Below are positions 1-8,588 of a DNA stretch of 64,000 nt, piece after piece. The stretch comes from Flavobacterium sharifuzzamanii (lineage in GTDB: Bacteria; Bacteroidota; Bacteroidia; Flavobacteriales; Flavobacteriaceae), in the NCBI RefSeq assembly GCF_003254585.1, contig NZ_QJGZ01000035.1:248001-312000 (forward strand). Reading direction: 5' to 3'. The translations under genes and the position numbers were made by a program. The notes beneath the pieces are model-generated. The model made no database searches, was not told the DNA's origin, and saw only the letters and a list, made by a program, of their open reading frames with translations. Numbering within the stretch: the first letter of the stretch is position 1; each line of letters opens with the position of its first letter.

Positions 1-71
1 ACACAGAGCAAACAAAACGAGTGGGTATGATTGGATACGGGCTTGAAATTACAGAATACGTTAATTATTAA
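1..71 (+). CDS. C-terminal end of an upstream gene, probably ribBA-like
   Basis: An open frame runs in from the left edge and stops at TAA 69-71. The visible tail ends in KRVGMIGYGLEITEYVNY. A short segment of this kind, with a GYGLEI-like strand, resembles the end of the GTP cyclohydrolase II domain of ribA/ribBA proteins (TNNPxK...GYGLEVxERVPL in many members). About 22 residues are visible, so the family call is an inference. The thioesterase gene starts one base after the stop, which suggests co-transcription. Confidence 0.45.
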   Translation, partial: TEQTKRVGMIGYGLEITEYVNY

Positions 72-72
72 T

Positions 73-471
73 ATGGGAACAGTAGAAGAAAGAATTCAAA
101 AATCAGAAACCCGTATTTTTAAAGCGGTATTTCCTAGCACAACAAATCATTATGATACTTTATTTGGAGGAACTGCTCTTCATTTAATGGACGAAGTTGC
201 TTTTATCTGTGCAACACGTTTCAGCCGTAAAAAAGTAGTTACAATTTCTACAGGACAAATTGACTTTAAAAAAGCAATTCCTGCAGGAACTTTAATCGAA
301 TTAGTAGCCAAGGTGGATAGCGTTGGAAGAACAAGCTGTAAAATTCACGTTGATATTTTTATGGAACAAATGTATTCTGAACTTCGCGAAACGGTAGTTT
401 CAGGAACTTTTTCATTTGTTGCTGTTGACGAACACAAAAAACCGACGCCAATTTTAGACCATTTAGATTAA
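73..471 (+). CDS. Acyl-CoA thioesterase, hotdog fold
   Basis: Cytosolic acyl-CoA thioesterase of about 132 residues. It carries the hotdog-family segment TLFGGTALHLMDEVAFICA, with the helix-borne acidic residue after the GG turn, then GQIDFKKAIPAGTLIELVAKV, the usual second strand set. Proteins of this class hydrolyse acyl-CoA thioesters to free acid and CoA. The physiological substrate cannot be read here. ATG at 73 is chosen because it follows the upstream stop by one base and MGTVEERIQ begins the conserved part. A TTG 42 bases earlier would overlap the upstream gene. This is ordinary core metabolism and marks the chromosomal side of the island. Confidence 0.85.
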   Translation: MGTVEERIQKSETRIFKAVFPSTTNHYDTLFGGTALHLMDEVAFICATRFSRKKVVTISTGQIDFKKAIPAGTLIELVAKVDSVGRTSCKIHVDIFMEQMYSELRETVVSGTFSFVAVDEHKKPTPILDHLD

Positions 472-583
472 TTTTTCAAAAAAACTCACTTTCGGAAATA
501 CTGATAATTAGATACTTGAAAATTATCTTAAAAAACTTCAAAAAAAAAGTTCGAAAAAAGTTTTTATAACCGAAAAACCGTCT

Positions 584-591
584 TATATTTG
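584..591 (+). promoter_or_regulatory. -7 promoter box of tRNA-Ser copy 1
   Basis: TATATTTG matches the Bacteroidota TAnnTTTG -7 consensus and lies about 33 bases before the mature tRNA end. The same box, followed by the identical GCACCCGCAA, precedes the second tRNA-Ser. No clear -33 TTG is seen. Confidence 0.6.
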
Positions 592-623
592 CACCCGCAA
601 TCAGATAATGATCGCGACATATT

Positions 624-711
624 GGAGAAATGGCAGAGCGGTCGAATGCGGCAGTCTTGAAAACTGTTGACTGTAACAGGTCCGGGGGTTCGAATCCCTC
701 TTTCTCCGCCA
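624..711 (+). tRNA. tRNA-Ser (UGA anticodon), copy 1
   Basis: This is an 88-nt class II tRNA with a long variable arm. The acceptor stem is GGAGAAA/TTTCTCC, the anticodon loop is CTTGAAA with TGA at 658-660, the T arm contains GGGGGTTCGAATCCC, and CCA is encoded at the 3' end (709-711). It reads serine UCA codons. An integrase gene begins 262 bases downstream, so this tRNA is the likely chromosomal target of the adjacent island. Confidence 0.97.
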
Positions 712-741
712 GTACAAGTTTCAGAAGAAACTTTAAAAGTC

Positions 742-775
742 AAAAGCCTTTAAACACTAGTGTTTAAAGGCTTTT
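742..775 (+). terminator. Palindromic terminator after tRNA-Ser copy 1
   Basis: A 34-nt perfect palindrome, AAAAGCCTTTAAACAC and its complement, ends in a T run and would form a strong hairpin. The same palindrome core follows the second tRNA-Ser at 14131-14164, so tRNA and terminator were duplicated as one unit. Confidence 0.8.
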
Positions 776-831
776 TCGTTTTTACACACTTTTCAAAAAG
801 CACATGTTTTATCAAAGAATGGTTACCCTAT

Positions 832-880
832 TAGTTACCCTATCTTTTTTTGATTCTTTTTTCTCAAAAAAGGGTAACTA
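832..880. repeat. TAGTTACCC/GGGTAACTA inverted repeat, possible integrase arm sites
   Basis: TAGTTACCC (832-840) and its complement GGGTAACTA (872-880) are 31 bases apart, with a further GGTTACCC at 821-828. The same inverted pair with similar spacing (29 bases) lies after the second tRNA-Ser at 14211-14259. The position between the tRNA and the integrase gene fits accessory (arm-type) recombinase binding sites. That role is an inference. Confidence 0.45.
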
Positions 881-972
881 AAAAGAAAGAATTCCCCGGG
901 AATTCCCTGCTGTCAATGGGCTCTCTTAAAATTTTTAATTCAATTTGATTATTAATTTTAAAACTAGATAGA

Positions 973-2196
973 ATGTTAAAAGTAATTTTTTACCAGAAAT
1001 CCGACAGAGCAAACAAGAACGGCGAATCTCCAATCTATGCCCGTTTAAGCTACAATGACAAACAAATTTCCATGTCAACCGGGCTAGCCATTTCAAAAGA
1101 AAGATGGACCAGCACTAATAACCTTAGAAACCAGCTTAAAATTGAAAAGGAAATAGTAATAAAAAACCTGCTTGATCTTTTCCAGCTTAATGCAGCCAAA
1201 AAATTTACTGAACTCTTCAGAATTGATCCTGAGGTCAACCTTCAATTACTAAAAGCTGAACTCACAGGAAAAGTCAAAATCGATCAGCCTGAAGGTTCTA
1301 CCATAATTCAGATTATGGATACATACAATGAATTCTTCACCAAAAGAGTAAATACTGGAGAGCGCGCATCGGCTTCACTGCAGAAGTACAAAAGGGCAAA
1401 AGACCTGCTTTTGAGTTTCATCTCCAGCAACTATAAGAAGGAAGATATGCCTGCATCTGAAATATCAAGCTCGTTTGTATTCAAACTGGAACAGTTCCTT
1501 AAGTATGAGAGCAGTTTTAAAGACCATACAGGCATCAAAAACAATTCGGTGGTAAAATATATGAAAATGTATAAGACTGCCTGTAATTATGCTATAAAGA
1601 TGGATCTGATCATAAAAAACCCGTTCAATATTTATGACGGCAGACTGAGCGTAAAAGATGCCGTTTTCCTGACACAGCAGGAACTGAACACAATTGAGAA
1701 TAAAATATTTCCAACGCCACGTCTGGAAAAAGTCAAGGACATATTTCTTTTCAGCTGCTATACAGGATATGCACCCATCGATGCGATGGATCTGACCGAA
1801 AGAAACTTATCTGAAGATTCAAATGGAAACTCATGGATTATGACGAGCAGAGCCAAAACTGCCATTAGAGCAAATGTGCCTGTATTACCAACCATTGAGA
1901 AAATTATTTCTAAATATAAAAATCAGCAGAAAGGTCTTATCCCGAAAATTTCCAACCAGAAAATGAATGCTTATCTTAAGGAAATAGCTGATGCCTGCAG
2001 CATAGACAAACATCTTACTTGGTATGTTGCCAGACACACATTTGCAACAACCGTAACTTTAGGAAATGGTGTAAGACTTGAGAATGTTTCTGCAATGATG
2101 GGACATACCAATACCAAGCAGACCCAGCATTATGCAAAAGTTTTGGATATTAACATAATGGAGGACATGGAAAAATTAAAATCTAAGTTTAAGTAA
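973..2196 (+). CDS. Tyrosine recombinase/integrase of the Bacteroidetes element type
   Basis: A 407-residue site-specific recombinase that would cut and rejoin DNA at the neighbouring tRNA-Ser. An N-terminal arm-binding domain is followed by a core-binding domain (about 110-220) and a catalytic domain. Visible catalytic elements are R354 in YVARHTFATT, the GH pair at 377-378, and the nucleophile Y387 in QHYAKV. Two positions depart from the textbook set. The box I arginine region reads SCYTGYAPIDAMDL with no arginine, as in several Bacteroidetes integrases such as IntDOT. The HxxR histidine is Y351. The gene lies directly downstream of tRNA-Ser copy 1, and a strong terminator follows. Confidence 0.92.
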   Translation: MLKVIFYQKSDRANKNGESPIYARLSYNDKQISMSTGLAISKERWTSTNNLRNQLKIEKEIVIKNLLDLFQLNAAKKFTELFRIDPEVNLQLLKAELTGKVKIDQPEGSTIIQIMDTYNEFFTKRVNTGERASASLQKYKRAKDLLLSFISSNYKKEDMPASEISSSFVFKLEQFLKYESSFKDHTGIKNNSVVKYMKMYKTACNYAIKMDLIIKNPFNIYDGRLSVKDAVFLTQQELNTIENKIFPTPRLEKVKDIFLFSCYTGYAPIDAMDLTERNLSEDSNGNSWIMTSRAKTAIRANVPVLPTIEKIISKYKNQQKGLIPKISNQKMNAYLKEIADACSIDKHLTWYVARHTFATTVTLGNGVRLENVSAMMGHTNTKQTQHYAKVLDINIMEDMEKLKSKFK

Positions 2197-2209
2197 CACT
2201 CTTTCAAAT

Positions 2210-2232
2210 GAGGCTTCTGAATTTGAAGCCTC
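2210..2232 (+). terminator. Hairpin terminator after the integrase
   Basis: GAGGCTTC, a 7-base loop, and GAAGCCTC form an 8-bp stem starting 13 bases after the integrase stop codon. Confidence 0.65.
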
Positions 2233-2349
2233 TTAACACTAAAACATAATTAAAAATAGCTCCAAACCATCCTTAAAAATGCCAATCACCTAGATAACAA
2301 TCTTATACATACTTTTCTTATATTTACATTTAAACTAACTAACCAAACA

Positions 2350-4800
2350 ATGACTAACAAATCTCACTTAAAATTTCTAAGTAAAAAACAGCTGTCCGAA
2401 ATCAAAGACTTCAAATATAATTATGGCTTTGATCCTAGCAATGATGAAGAAGATAAAGAACCTAGAAGTTACACCAGGCTAGCCAACTCATTTAGAAATA
2501 ATCTGATACGCTTTGAAAGCGATTTAAATAGTAAATACAAATTAAGAGATAAATCTTTAGCCATACCCTTCGACATAGACTATGTACAGATTACTTTTCA
2601 AGATCAGTTTGTCATAAATAAATATTACAAGGACTATTACAATAATTTTGGACTAGAAGCCACATCCTTCTACGACTTTGCAAAAAAAGGATTATTTGCT
2701 ATTGTTGACCGCGAAAAGTTTGAGAGATTCATTAGTAATGTAAACAATTTCATCCGTTACGAACTCGAGAAAAACCATAATCTAAAGTTTTCCGAATATG
2801 TCAAATATATATCAGATTTTAAACTCCTTCGAACAGAAGATATTCTAAAGTTCAAATTGGAAGATACCGGATCTATTGTATACCTTGAACTTATTAACCT
2901 ACCGCTGGATGATGCTATTAAGCAGCAAATTGTAAAAGCTTTAATAAGCTATTTAAATGAATCAAATATTGACCATAAGCATGATTCTGAAAATGATAGA
3001 ATAGAATTGATAAATCCAGATTCGCAGCAAATTCAATTGATCATACAAAATTACGACATAATTGAGAGCGCGACATGCTCACTCTTCACTACGATCCGCC
3101 CTGGTGAATTTAACACAGTTGAACGCCAGTTCGCTTTTACCATTTCAAACTCAGATGAGCAATTGCCAATTATTGGAATAATTGACACCGGAATTAGTTC
3201 TCAAACAGCTTTAGCTCCTTTAATAATTGATGACACAAGCTTTACCCTTGCAGGCAATCCCTTAATTGACCAGGCTGGGCGAAGAAGTGGATTGAATTAT
3301 TTAGGTCATGGTACGGCGGTGGCGGCTTTAGCCGCTTTGGGAAAAGAGAATCATAAAAATAATTTCAAAGGAAAAGTCATTGCCGATGCTAAGCTGCTGT
3401 CAATTAAAATTAGCGAAAATGGAAATGGTTATATATCTGAAGTTGATTTATTAAAAATGCTTTATGATGTAAAAAAGAAATACCCAGAAATTCGTCTATT
3501 TACATTAACCACATGCTACGGCATCTTTAAAGAGCAAAATGAACCGTTTTCAAACTACACTTATTTACTAGATAAATTCTCATACGAGACAAATAGCCTT
3601 ATCTTTATTTGTACGGGAAATAATTTGAACTGTCTAAATGAAAATACAAGTTATGACCTTTCCTATTTTCAAAACAACCATACTAATTTATCTACTCCCG
3701 CAGATAGTTTAAACAATTTCACTGTAGGTGCTGCAGCAGGCAATCTAATAGACGGGCCTTTTTTAGGCATTTCCAGCGGTAAAGAATTTCCTGCACTCTA
3801 CACCAGAAAAGGACATATCGACCTATCTGCAATATTTAGTACTGTTAAAATAAATAAAAACTATTTCAAGCCTGATGGTATTGAGTATGCCGGTGATATA
3901 GGATATTACGACGAAAACACTTTAGACTGGATGGATGAACCGGCCCTTACACTTTTATCAGCCCGTCCTGAAATCGGCATAATCCAAGAAGTCGGAACAA
4001 GTTTTGCTACTCCACTTGTTGCCAATCTTGCCGCAAAAATCACAAAAAACTATCCGTTACTTACCAACGAAAGCGTCAAAGCACTTATAATAAACAGCGC
4101 ATCTACAAGCTTGATGCCATTTAAACCAGATGTTTCTAAATTAAAAAATAGAGTAATTGGGCATGGACTGATTGATGATTTTAAAACATTATACTCAAAT
4201 GAAAATTCAGCCACACTCATATTAGAAGATACTATAAAGAGTGGAAAAATAAAAATTTACCCTGTTAATTTTCCAAATTACCTGATAAATGATAACCTAG
4301 GCAAAATAAACGGAATTTTAAAAATTACAGCAACTTTATGCTTTAAATTCCTGCCCATCAAAAACAATCAACTGTCTTACAATCCAATCCACATGGCCTT
4401 CAGCATCTTTAAGAACCATACAGCAGAGGATATTATGAAATCCGATGAGGAGATATTGTCAAAGCTAAAATCAACTCTAACATGGTCTGAAAACGGAAGA
4501 TACATTTCAAAACCTATTCCTTATTCAAATACTCAGAAAATAACACTTAATGTCAATGTAGCCGACTTGGTTAATGAAAAAAGCACGTTCAAACTAGCAT
4601 TACACGCAAGAGTATCGGATCAGATTGTTGGGGGATTACCTGAAAATTATCCTAAAGAATTTTCATTTTCAATTGTGCTTACTATAGAAGAAAATCTAAA
4701 GAAGAAAACCGGAAAATTATACGATGGATTACAATTGGCTAATGAGGTTGAATCTATGCTAAATATTGAACTTGATGATGATTTAGAAGCAGATCTTTAG
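2350..4800 (+). CDS. Subtilisin-like serine protease (S8)
   Basis: An 816-residue protein with no signal peptide, so it is probably cytosolic. The S8 triad is complete: D279 in IIGIIDTGI, H320 in LGHGTAVAAL, and S551 in GTSFATPLVA, with an oxyanion asparagine in CTGNN near 424. About 270 residues precede the catalytic domain and 230 follow it. Neither flank has a domain I recognise. The gene is convergent with an AAA+ ATPase and shares stop-codon bases with it. Subtilase plus AAA+ pairs are widespread in accessory islands and are thought to be conflict modules, in which the ATPase would sense or deliver and the protease would act. That role is inferred here. Confidence 0.85.
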   Translation: MTNKSHLKFLSKKQLSEIKDFKYNYGFDPSNDEEDKEPRSYTRLANSFRNNLIRFESDLNSKYKLRDKSLAIPFDIDYVQITFQDQFVINKYYKDYYNNFGLEATSFYDFAKKGLFAIVDREKFERFISNVNNFIRYELEKNHNLKFSEYVKYISDFKLLRTEDILKFKLEDTGSIVYLELINLPLDDAIKQQIVKALISYLNESNIDHKHDSENDRIELINPDSQQIQLIIQNYDIIESATCSLFTTIRPGEFNTVERQFAFTISNSDEQLPIIGIIDTGISSQTALAPLIIDDTSFTLAGNPLIDQAGRRSGLNYLGHGTAVAALAALGKENHKNNFKGKVIADAKLLSIKISENGNGYISEVDLLKMLYDVKKKYPEIRLFTLTTCYGIFKEQNEPFSNYTYLLDKFSYETNSLIFICTGNNLNCLNENTSYDLSYFQNNHTNLSTPADSLNNFTVGAAAGNLIDGPFLGISSGKEFPALYTRKGHIDLSAIFSTVKINKNYFKPDGIEYAGDIGYYDENTLDWMDEPALTLLSARPEIGIIQEVGTSFATPLVANLAAKITKNYPLLTNESVKALIINSASTSLMPFKPDVSKLKNRVIGHGLIDDFKTLYSNENSATLILEDTIKSGKIKIYPVNFPNYLINDNLGKINGILKITATLCFKFLPIKNNQLSYNPIHMAFSIFKNHTAEDIMKSDEEILSKLKSTLTWSENGRYISKPIPYSNTQKITLNVNVADLVNEKSTFKLALHARVSDQIVGGLPENYPKEFSFSIVLTIEENLKKKTGKLYDGLQLANEVESMLNIELDDDLEADL

Positions 4801-5834
4801 ATATTTAAAGACTCCTTTTCAGTGATAACAAGTTTTTTCCAGATGGATGTATCTATTTTAGCGGAAAGCAAGTTTTGCGTTTGCTCAGCAGCGAATAAAG
4901 ACCTTTTAATTGCGGTGATAAGGGTCTTTTGAATGCTGTAATAAGACAAACCTATGCATTCCTTTAAAATTCTGTTCGCAGCTGCCTTATTATCAAATTT
5001 AAAACTCCCATTTTGTAGAACTAATTCGATAAGTTTGCCGATTTCTGCTTCATTAGGAAATTGAAATTCGATTATATTATCAAATCTGCGCAACAGTGCT
5101 TCATCAAGCATATCCTTCTGATTTGTTGCAGCTATTACAATACTGCTTTGCGGAAGATAATCAAAAAGCTGCAATATAGTATTGACTACTCTTTTCATTT
5201 CTCCATGATCTTGACTGTAATCTCGTATTTTACCAAGACTGTCAAATTCATCTAGAAATATAATACAATCCTCCAGTGCTGCTTTTTTGAATATTTTAGA
5301 TAAGTTTTTGCTTGTTTCTCCTAATTTCGAAGACACAATGGCCCCCAGATCAATAACAACCATCATTTTTTCTAATTCGCCAGCAATAACATAAGAGGCT
5401 AATGTCTTTCCGCATCCTGATGGTCCATGTAAAAGTAGTTTATTAGAAACCGGCAGTCCAAATTGCTGAAGAACTTCAATTTTATGATGTTCTTCAATAA
5501 AAAAGTTTAATTCATTATGCACCTTTTCATTTGCAATAATATTTTCTAAAGTATAATCAGAGGTAATTTTCTCTAATATTAAATCAGAGATTTCTTTGTC
5601 TTCAATCCTGTTTAAATAAGTTTCCGAACCAACTTTTATTAATCCTGTGGATTTTTGAAATCTAATTGCATCTTTTAAAATTGACTGAAGCTGTATGGCA
5701 AAATTTAACTTTTTAGTTTTCTTAGAATGCTCAATCAACTCGTTTAAAACAGACAATAGACGTTCCTGATCATTCTCAAGACCATACTTTGCTATTTCTT
5801 TGATGTAGTCTGCCTGTGCCATATACTGCCGCAA
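4797..5834 (-). CDS. AAA+ ATPase partner of the S8 protease
   Basis: A 345-residue protein with one AAA+ module of the SpoVK/FtsH-like type. Walker A is GPSGCGKT (137-144), Walker B is IIFLDEFDSLG (192-200), sensor 1 is ATNQKDMLDEALLRRFDN with two adjacent arginines, and a small lid domain follows. The first 90 residues are helical and probably bind the partner or target. Its TAA overlaps the TAG of the convergent subtilase, so the two genes have no free space between them. In AAA+/subtilase pairs known to me the genes usually run in the same direction, so this layout is uncommon. Confidence 0.85.
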   Translation of the reverse strand: MRQYMAQADYIKEIAKYGLENDQERLLSVLNELIEHSKKTKKLNFAIQLQSILKDAIRFQKSTGLIKVGSETYLNRIEDKEISDLILEKITSDYTLENIIANEKVHNELNFFIEEHHKIEVLQQFGLPVSNKLLLHGPSGCGKTLASYVIAGELEKMMVVIDLGAIVSSKLGETSKNLSKIFKKAALEDCIIFLDEFDSLGKIRDYSQDHGEMKRVVNTILQLFDYLPQSSIVIAATNQKDMLDEALLRRFDNIIEFQFPNEAEIGKLIELVLQNGSFKFDNKAAANRILKECIGLSYYSIQKTLITAIKRSLFAAEQTQNLLSAKIDTSIWKKLVITEKESLNI

Positions 5835-6178
5835 AAGTAACCAAATTTATTTAATAAATTTACGGAAAATCATCTGATTAATAATACCTGAATTATTAAA
5901 AAAAATCTACAAATTACAAAACAAGGTTATTTCAGCTTTTATTCTCGGATACCTTACATCATAAATTCAGATTTTCAAATGATTTAGAGATTTTAATAAT
6001 TAATGATATAGTAATAATATACTTTAATATTAAAAAAACTCACTTTTGAAGAAAAACAGCAGCAAAAAAAGAGCAGATTATAGATCATACTTAATTATCC
6101 GAAGAATTAAAGCCTCAGAATGCAACTGGATTTTCAAATTGTCAAGAAAGAGGGATCAAAAATTTTCAGAATGTTTCC

Positions 6179-6205
6179 AATTGTGTCCACAGTGCGGACA
6201 CAATT
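6179..6205. repeat. Inverted repeat, copy 1 of the GTCC-GGAC family
   Basis: AATTGTGTCC, loop ACAGTGC, GGACACAATT: a perfect 10-bp stem. Copy 2 lies 340 bases downstream and shares the CAGTGCGGAC core. No poly-T follows, so it does not look like a simple terminator. Confidence 0.7.
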
Positions 6206-6520
6206 CAAATTCATATAATCAGTTTATAATAAAGAAAAAAGGGAGTTCTACATTACTATAGGAGTAAAAACAAATGAGCTTCCCCTGCTAGAACAATAAG
6301 GATTACATTATTCAAAGGTTAGAATCTGAAAAGAGAGGATTTGCTATGGTCGATGAATTACCAATTATCTACTTCTATAAGAACCGACGCTAAAAGGATT
6401 TTCAAATAAAAATATTTTGCGGATTAAACAATTCTATCCGCAACATAAAAATCATTCAAATCTCTCAACACTGTTGAGAGAAATCAGCCAGCATAAAATC
6501 TTGCTGTTTTTTCCAAATAT

Positions 6521-6555
6521 TTCTAATTGCGTCCGCAGTGCGGACGTAATTAGAA
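6521..6555. repeat. Inverted repeat, copy 2 of the GTCC-GGAC family
   Basis: TTCTAATTGCGTCC, loop GCAGTGC, GGACGTAATTAGAA: a 14-bp stem with a single G-T wobble. Stem differences from copy 1 are partly compensated, so the structure seems to be kept. Confidence 0.7.
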
Positions 6556-6662
6556 AATAAATAACATTTCTCAAGTAAGAGTCAAAATTCATAGTACTGG
6601 AAGTGCTACAGTTGAGCAACGTTAATCGCAAATAAGAAGTATAACACTACAGAATTTTACAA

Positions 6663-7310
6663 TTAATGCAGATCAGTGTTTTCACTCTTAAATTTGATAA
6701 TCTCTTCATTTATTTTCGAATTCAATTCTTCGTTTCCATCTTCTCTAAGAAGTTGTCTTACTTTATTTAAAACCAAAGCCCTATTTCTAGCTCCTTCGAT
6801 TCCGTATTGATCCAATAATTTTTCCTCTTCCTCTGTAATGCGTATTTTTAGTTTCTCTGTATCAATTTGATATTCTTTTGTAACTCCTCCGAATTCATTT
6901 AAAAGAAATTTGAACGCTTGATCCGCCATGTTCAAAAATCCCTTTTTTAAGCTTTCTTCTACTGAAGCACTTAAATCTGGACTATATTTTAGCAATGGTT
7001 TATCAATACCATCAATAAATTTTGGTAAATCTTCAAAATTATTGCATTCAAAATTATGTGCAAACTGATTTCTAATGCTGATAATATGCAATAAATTGGC
7101 ATAAGTCAGCTTGTCAATTTTACCGCAATCCACAAGCAGATCAATTTTAGCACGCAAACTTATCGAAGAAGATTTATTATCTAGTGACTTCGTACTGCCC
7201 AGTAACTCCAGCCCCATCATGTGCTTGATAAGCTTAGAAGTTAATGACTCAAAGAAAAGGGCTTTTTCAATTGCAATTTGTCTATTTTCAAATGTAGGCT
7301 GAAAGTTCAT
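6663..7310 (-). CDS. Unknown protein with RNxxxH (HEPN/MltR-like) motif
   Basis: A 215-residue, mostly helical cytosolic protein. Residues 50-86, with SLRAKIDLLVDCGKID followed by a helix ending in IRNQFAHNF, resemble the MltR/DUF4145-like layout, and R80-H85 fits the HEPN Rx4H nuclease motif. A charged C-terminal part (about 150-200) looks like a short DNA- or protein-binding tail. It is the first of three reverse-strand genes in a row with such a motif. HEPN proteins are often RNA-cutting toxins or stress effectors. Activity here is inferred only from the motif, and a regulatory MltR-like role is the alternative. Confidence 0.6.
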   Translation of the reverse strand: MNFQPTFENRQIAIEKALFFESLTSKLIKHMMGLELLGSTKSLDNKSSSISLRAKIDLLVDCGKIDKLTYANLLHIISIRNQFAHNFECNNFEDLPKFIDGIDKPLLKYSPDLSASVEESLKKGFLNMADQAFKFLLNEFGGVTKEYQIDTEKLKIRITEEEEKLLDQYGIEGARNRALVLNKVRQLLREDGNEELNSKINEEIIKFKSENTDLH

Positions 7311-7488
7311 TTTTTTCTTTTGATTAATTATAATTCCTTATGATCTAAACTGGAAAAAAGTTAAACAATTCTATTTTCCAACGAATATAGCTCGAATTCA
7401 GTTAAGTTTTCATTACGCCGCATGCAAAATCGTTTTTCAAATACACAATTATCTACATCCGTTTCAGCAGCAGTTAGTTGTTATGCAA

Positions 7489-8424
7489 TTACCAATCTTC
7501 ATATAGAAAATCTGAAATTTCTTTCGCTGTTTCATGCTTTAACATTGACATATACTCTAAACTAATATTTGGCGAGATCTTTTCGATTTCTGCAATTCGT
7601 TTATTGTGCAAATTGAATTTCTCAACATTTTCACCATTCTCAGTTACTGTAAGCTGAATTACTTCTTTTGTTACAGCATCTATTGCATTTAATCCTTTCT
7701 CATTAATTTGTACATTTTCTAATTTTAAAATTAGTGAAGCAGGAAAATCATTTACGTGCTGTATAATCTTATTACCTATAATCGGAGTAAAAACCCATAG
7801 TGATTTACCTATATTACTTATAATGCCAGTTGTAAAAGCTCTTGCACCAGATATTAATACTTTTGTATTTCTAAACTCTAAAATAAATAAACCATTTACT
7901 AAGTGCTCGCTCTGTTGAAGTAAATCTTTCAGATTATTTTCTTTAATTAATATAGTTGAAGATTCAAGAAAAATTGAATTTATTAGATTTAAGTTTTGTT
8001 TAAATCCGTTCATTAGAAAAATCCCCATAAGACGACCAGCTTCGCGATGTGCAAAATGATTCCTTAACTCTTTTGCTGCTCTCCATTGTTCAAATAAATC
8101 ATTTGAACATAATGCTTTCAAACGTGTAAGCTTTGAATTTAATGATTCAAAACCATCTCTTTTTAAACCCGAAATTTCGAGTTTCAAAGTAACACTTGCT
8201 TCAAAAATTCGTGTCGATTTTGAAAATGCTTCATCAATTAATGGATAATTAAAATAGCTATAATACATTAGCCTTTCAACTACTTTGTAATCATTAATTA
8301 TCGTCTCCGGAACTAACGAATGGAATTTCCCTTTTAGTAAATATTTTTCTCTAAAATCATCTTCAGATTTTACATTAAATAATTCCCAGATTTCATCAGG
8401 TTCAAAGTAATTTATTTCTTTCAT
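7489..8424 (-). CDS. Unknown protein with HEPN-like RNHFAH motif
   Basis: A 311-residue helical protein I do not recognise by family. Residues 117-130 read AKELRNHFAHREAG, giving R121-H126, the RNxxxH arrangement of HEPN domains, at the end of a long helix that follows the KLEISGLKRDGFESL segment. The C-terminal 120 residues look like an alpha/beta domain without a recognised motif. It shares orientation with the genes on either side and is separated from them by 178 and 164 bases, so each may have its own promoter. Confidence 0.6.
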   Translation of the reverse strand: MKEINYFEPDEIWELFNVKSEDDFREKYLLKGKFHSLVPETIINDYKVVERLMYYSYFNYPLIDEAFSKSTRIFEASVTLKLEISGLKRDGFESLNSKLTRLKALCSNDLFEQWRAAKELRNHFAHREAGRLMGIFLMNGFKQNLNLINSIFLESSTILIKENNLKDLLQQSEHLVNGLFILEFRNTKVLISGARAFTTGIISNIGKSLWVFTPIIGNKIIQHVNDFPASLILKLENVQINEKGLNAIDAVTKEVIQLTVTENGENVEKFNLHNKRIAEIEKISPNISLEYMSMLKHETAKEISDFLYEDW

Positions 8425-8588
8425 ATAAGTTATTGTTTAAAAGCCTCGTGAGAAAGCATTACTGCTAATATTCCCACATGTTGCTCGGTTTGCAACTTTC
8501 GAAATTGAGACTTTTCGGCTAAACGAAAATTTACTAAAAAGGTAATTCTTCTAAATTACCAAATTGCATAAGACGTATGCTAATAGCC

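Larger units (their letters stand above)
5835..6662. other. 828-bp non-coding stretch with two related hairpins
   Basis: I see no convincing gene. The only frame of note (from 6046) starts with TTG and owes its CPQCGH segment to the first hairpin. Two inverted repeats of one family (6179-6205 and 6521-6555) are the only structure I found. Confidence 0.6.

Noticed and set aside
31..72. N-terminal extension of the thioesterase from TTG 31
   Set aside because: It would overlap the upstream gene's coding end, and ATG 73 fits the domain start.
6046..6261. Possible 71-residue gene with CPQCGH zinc-like motif
   Set aside because: TTG start, no conserved pattern, and the cysteine pair is created by the hairpin at 6179-6205.
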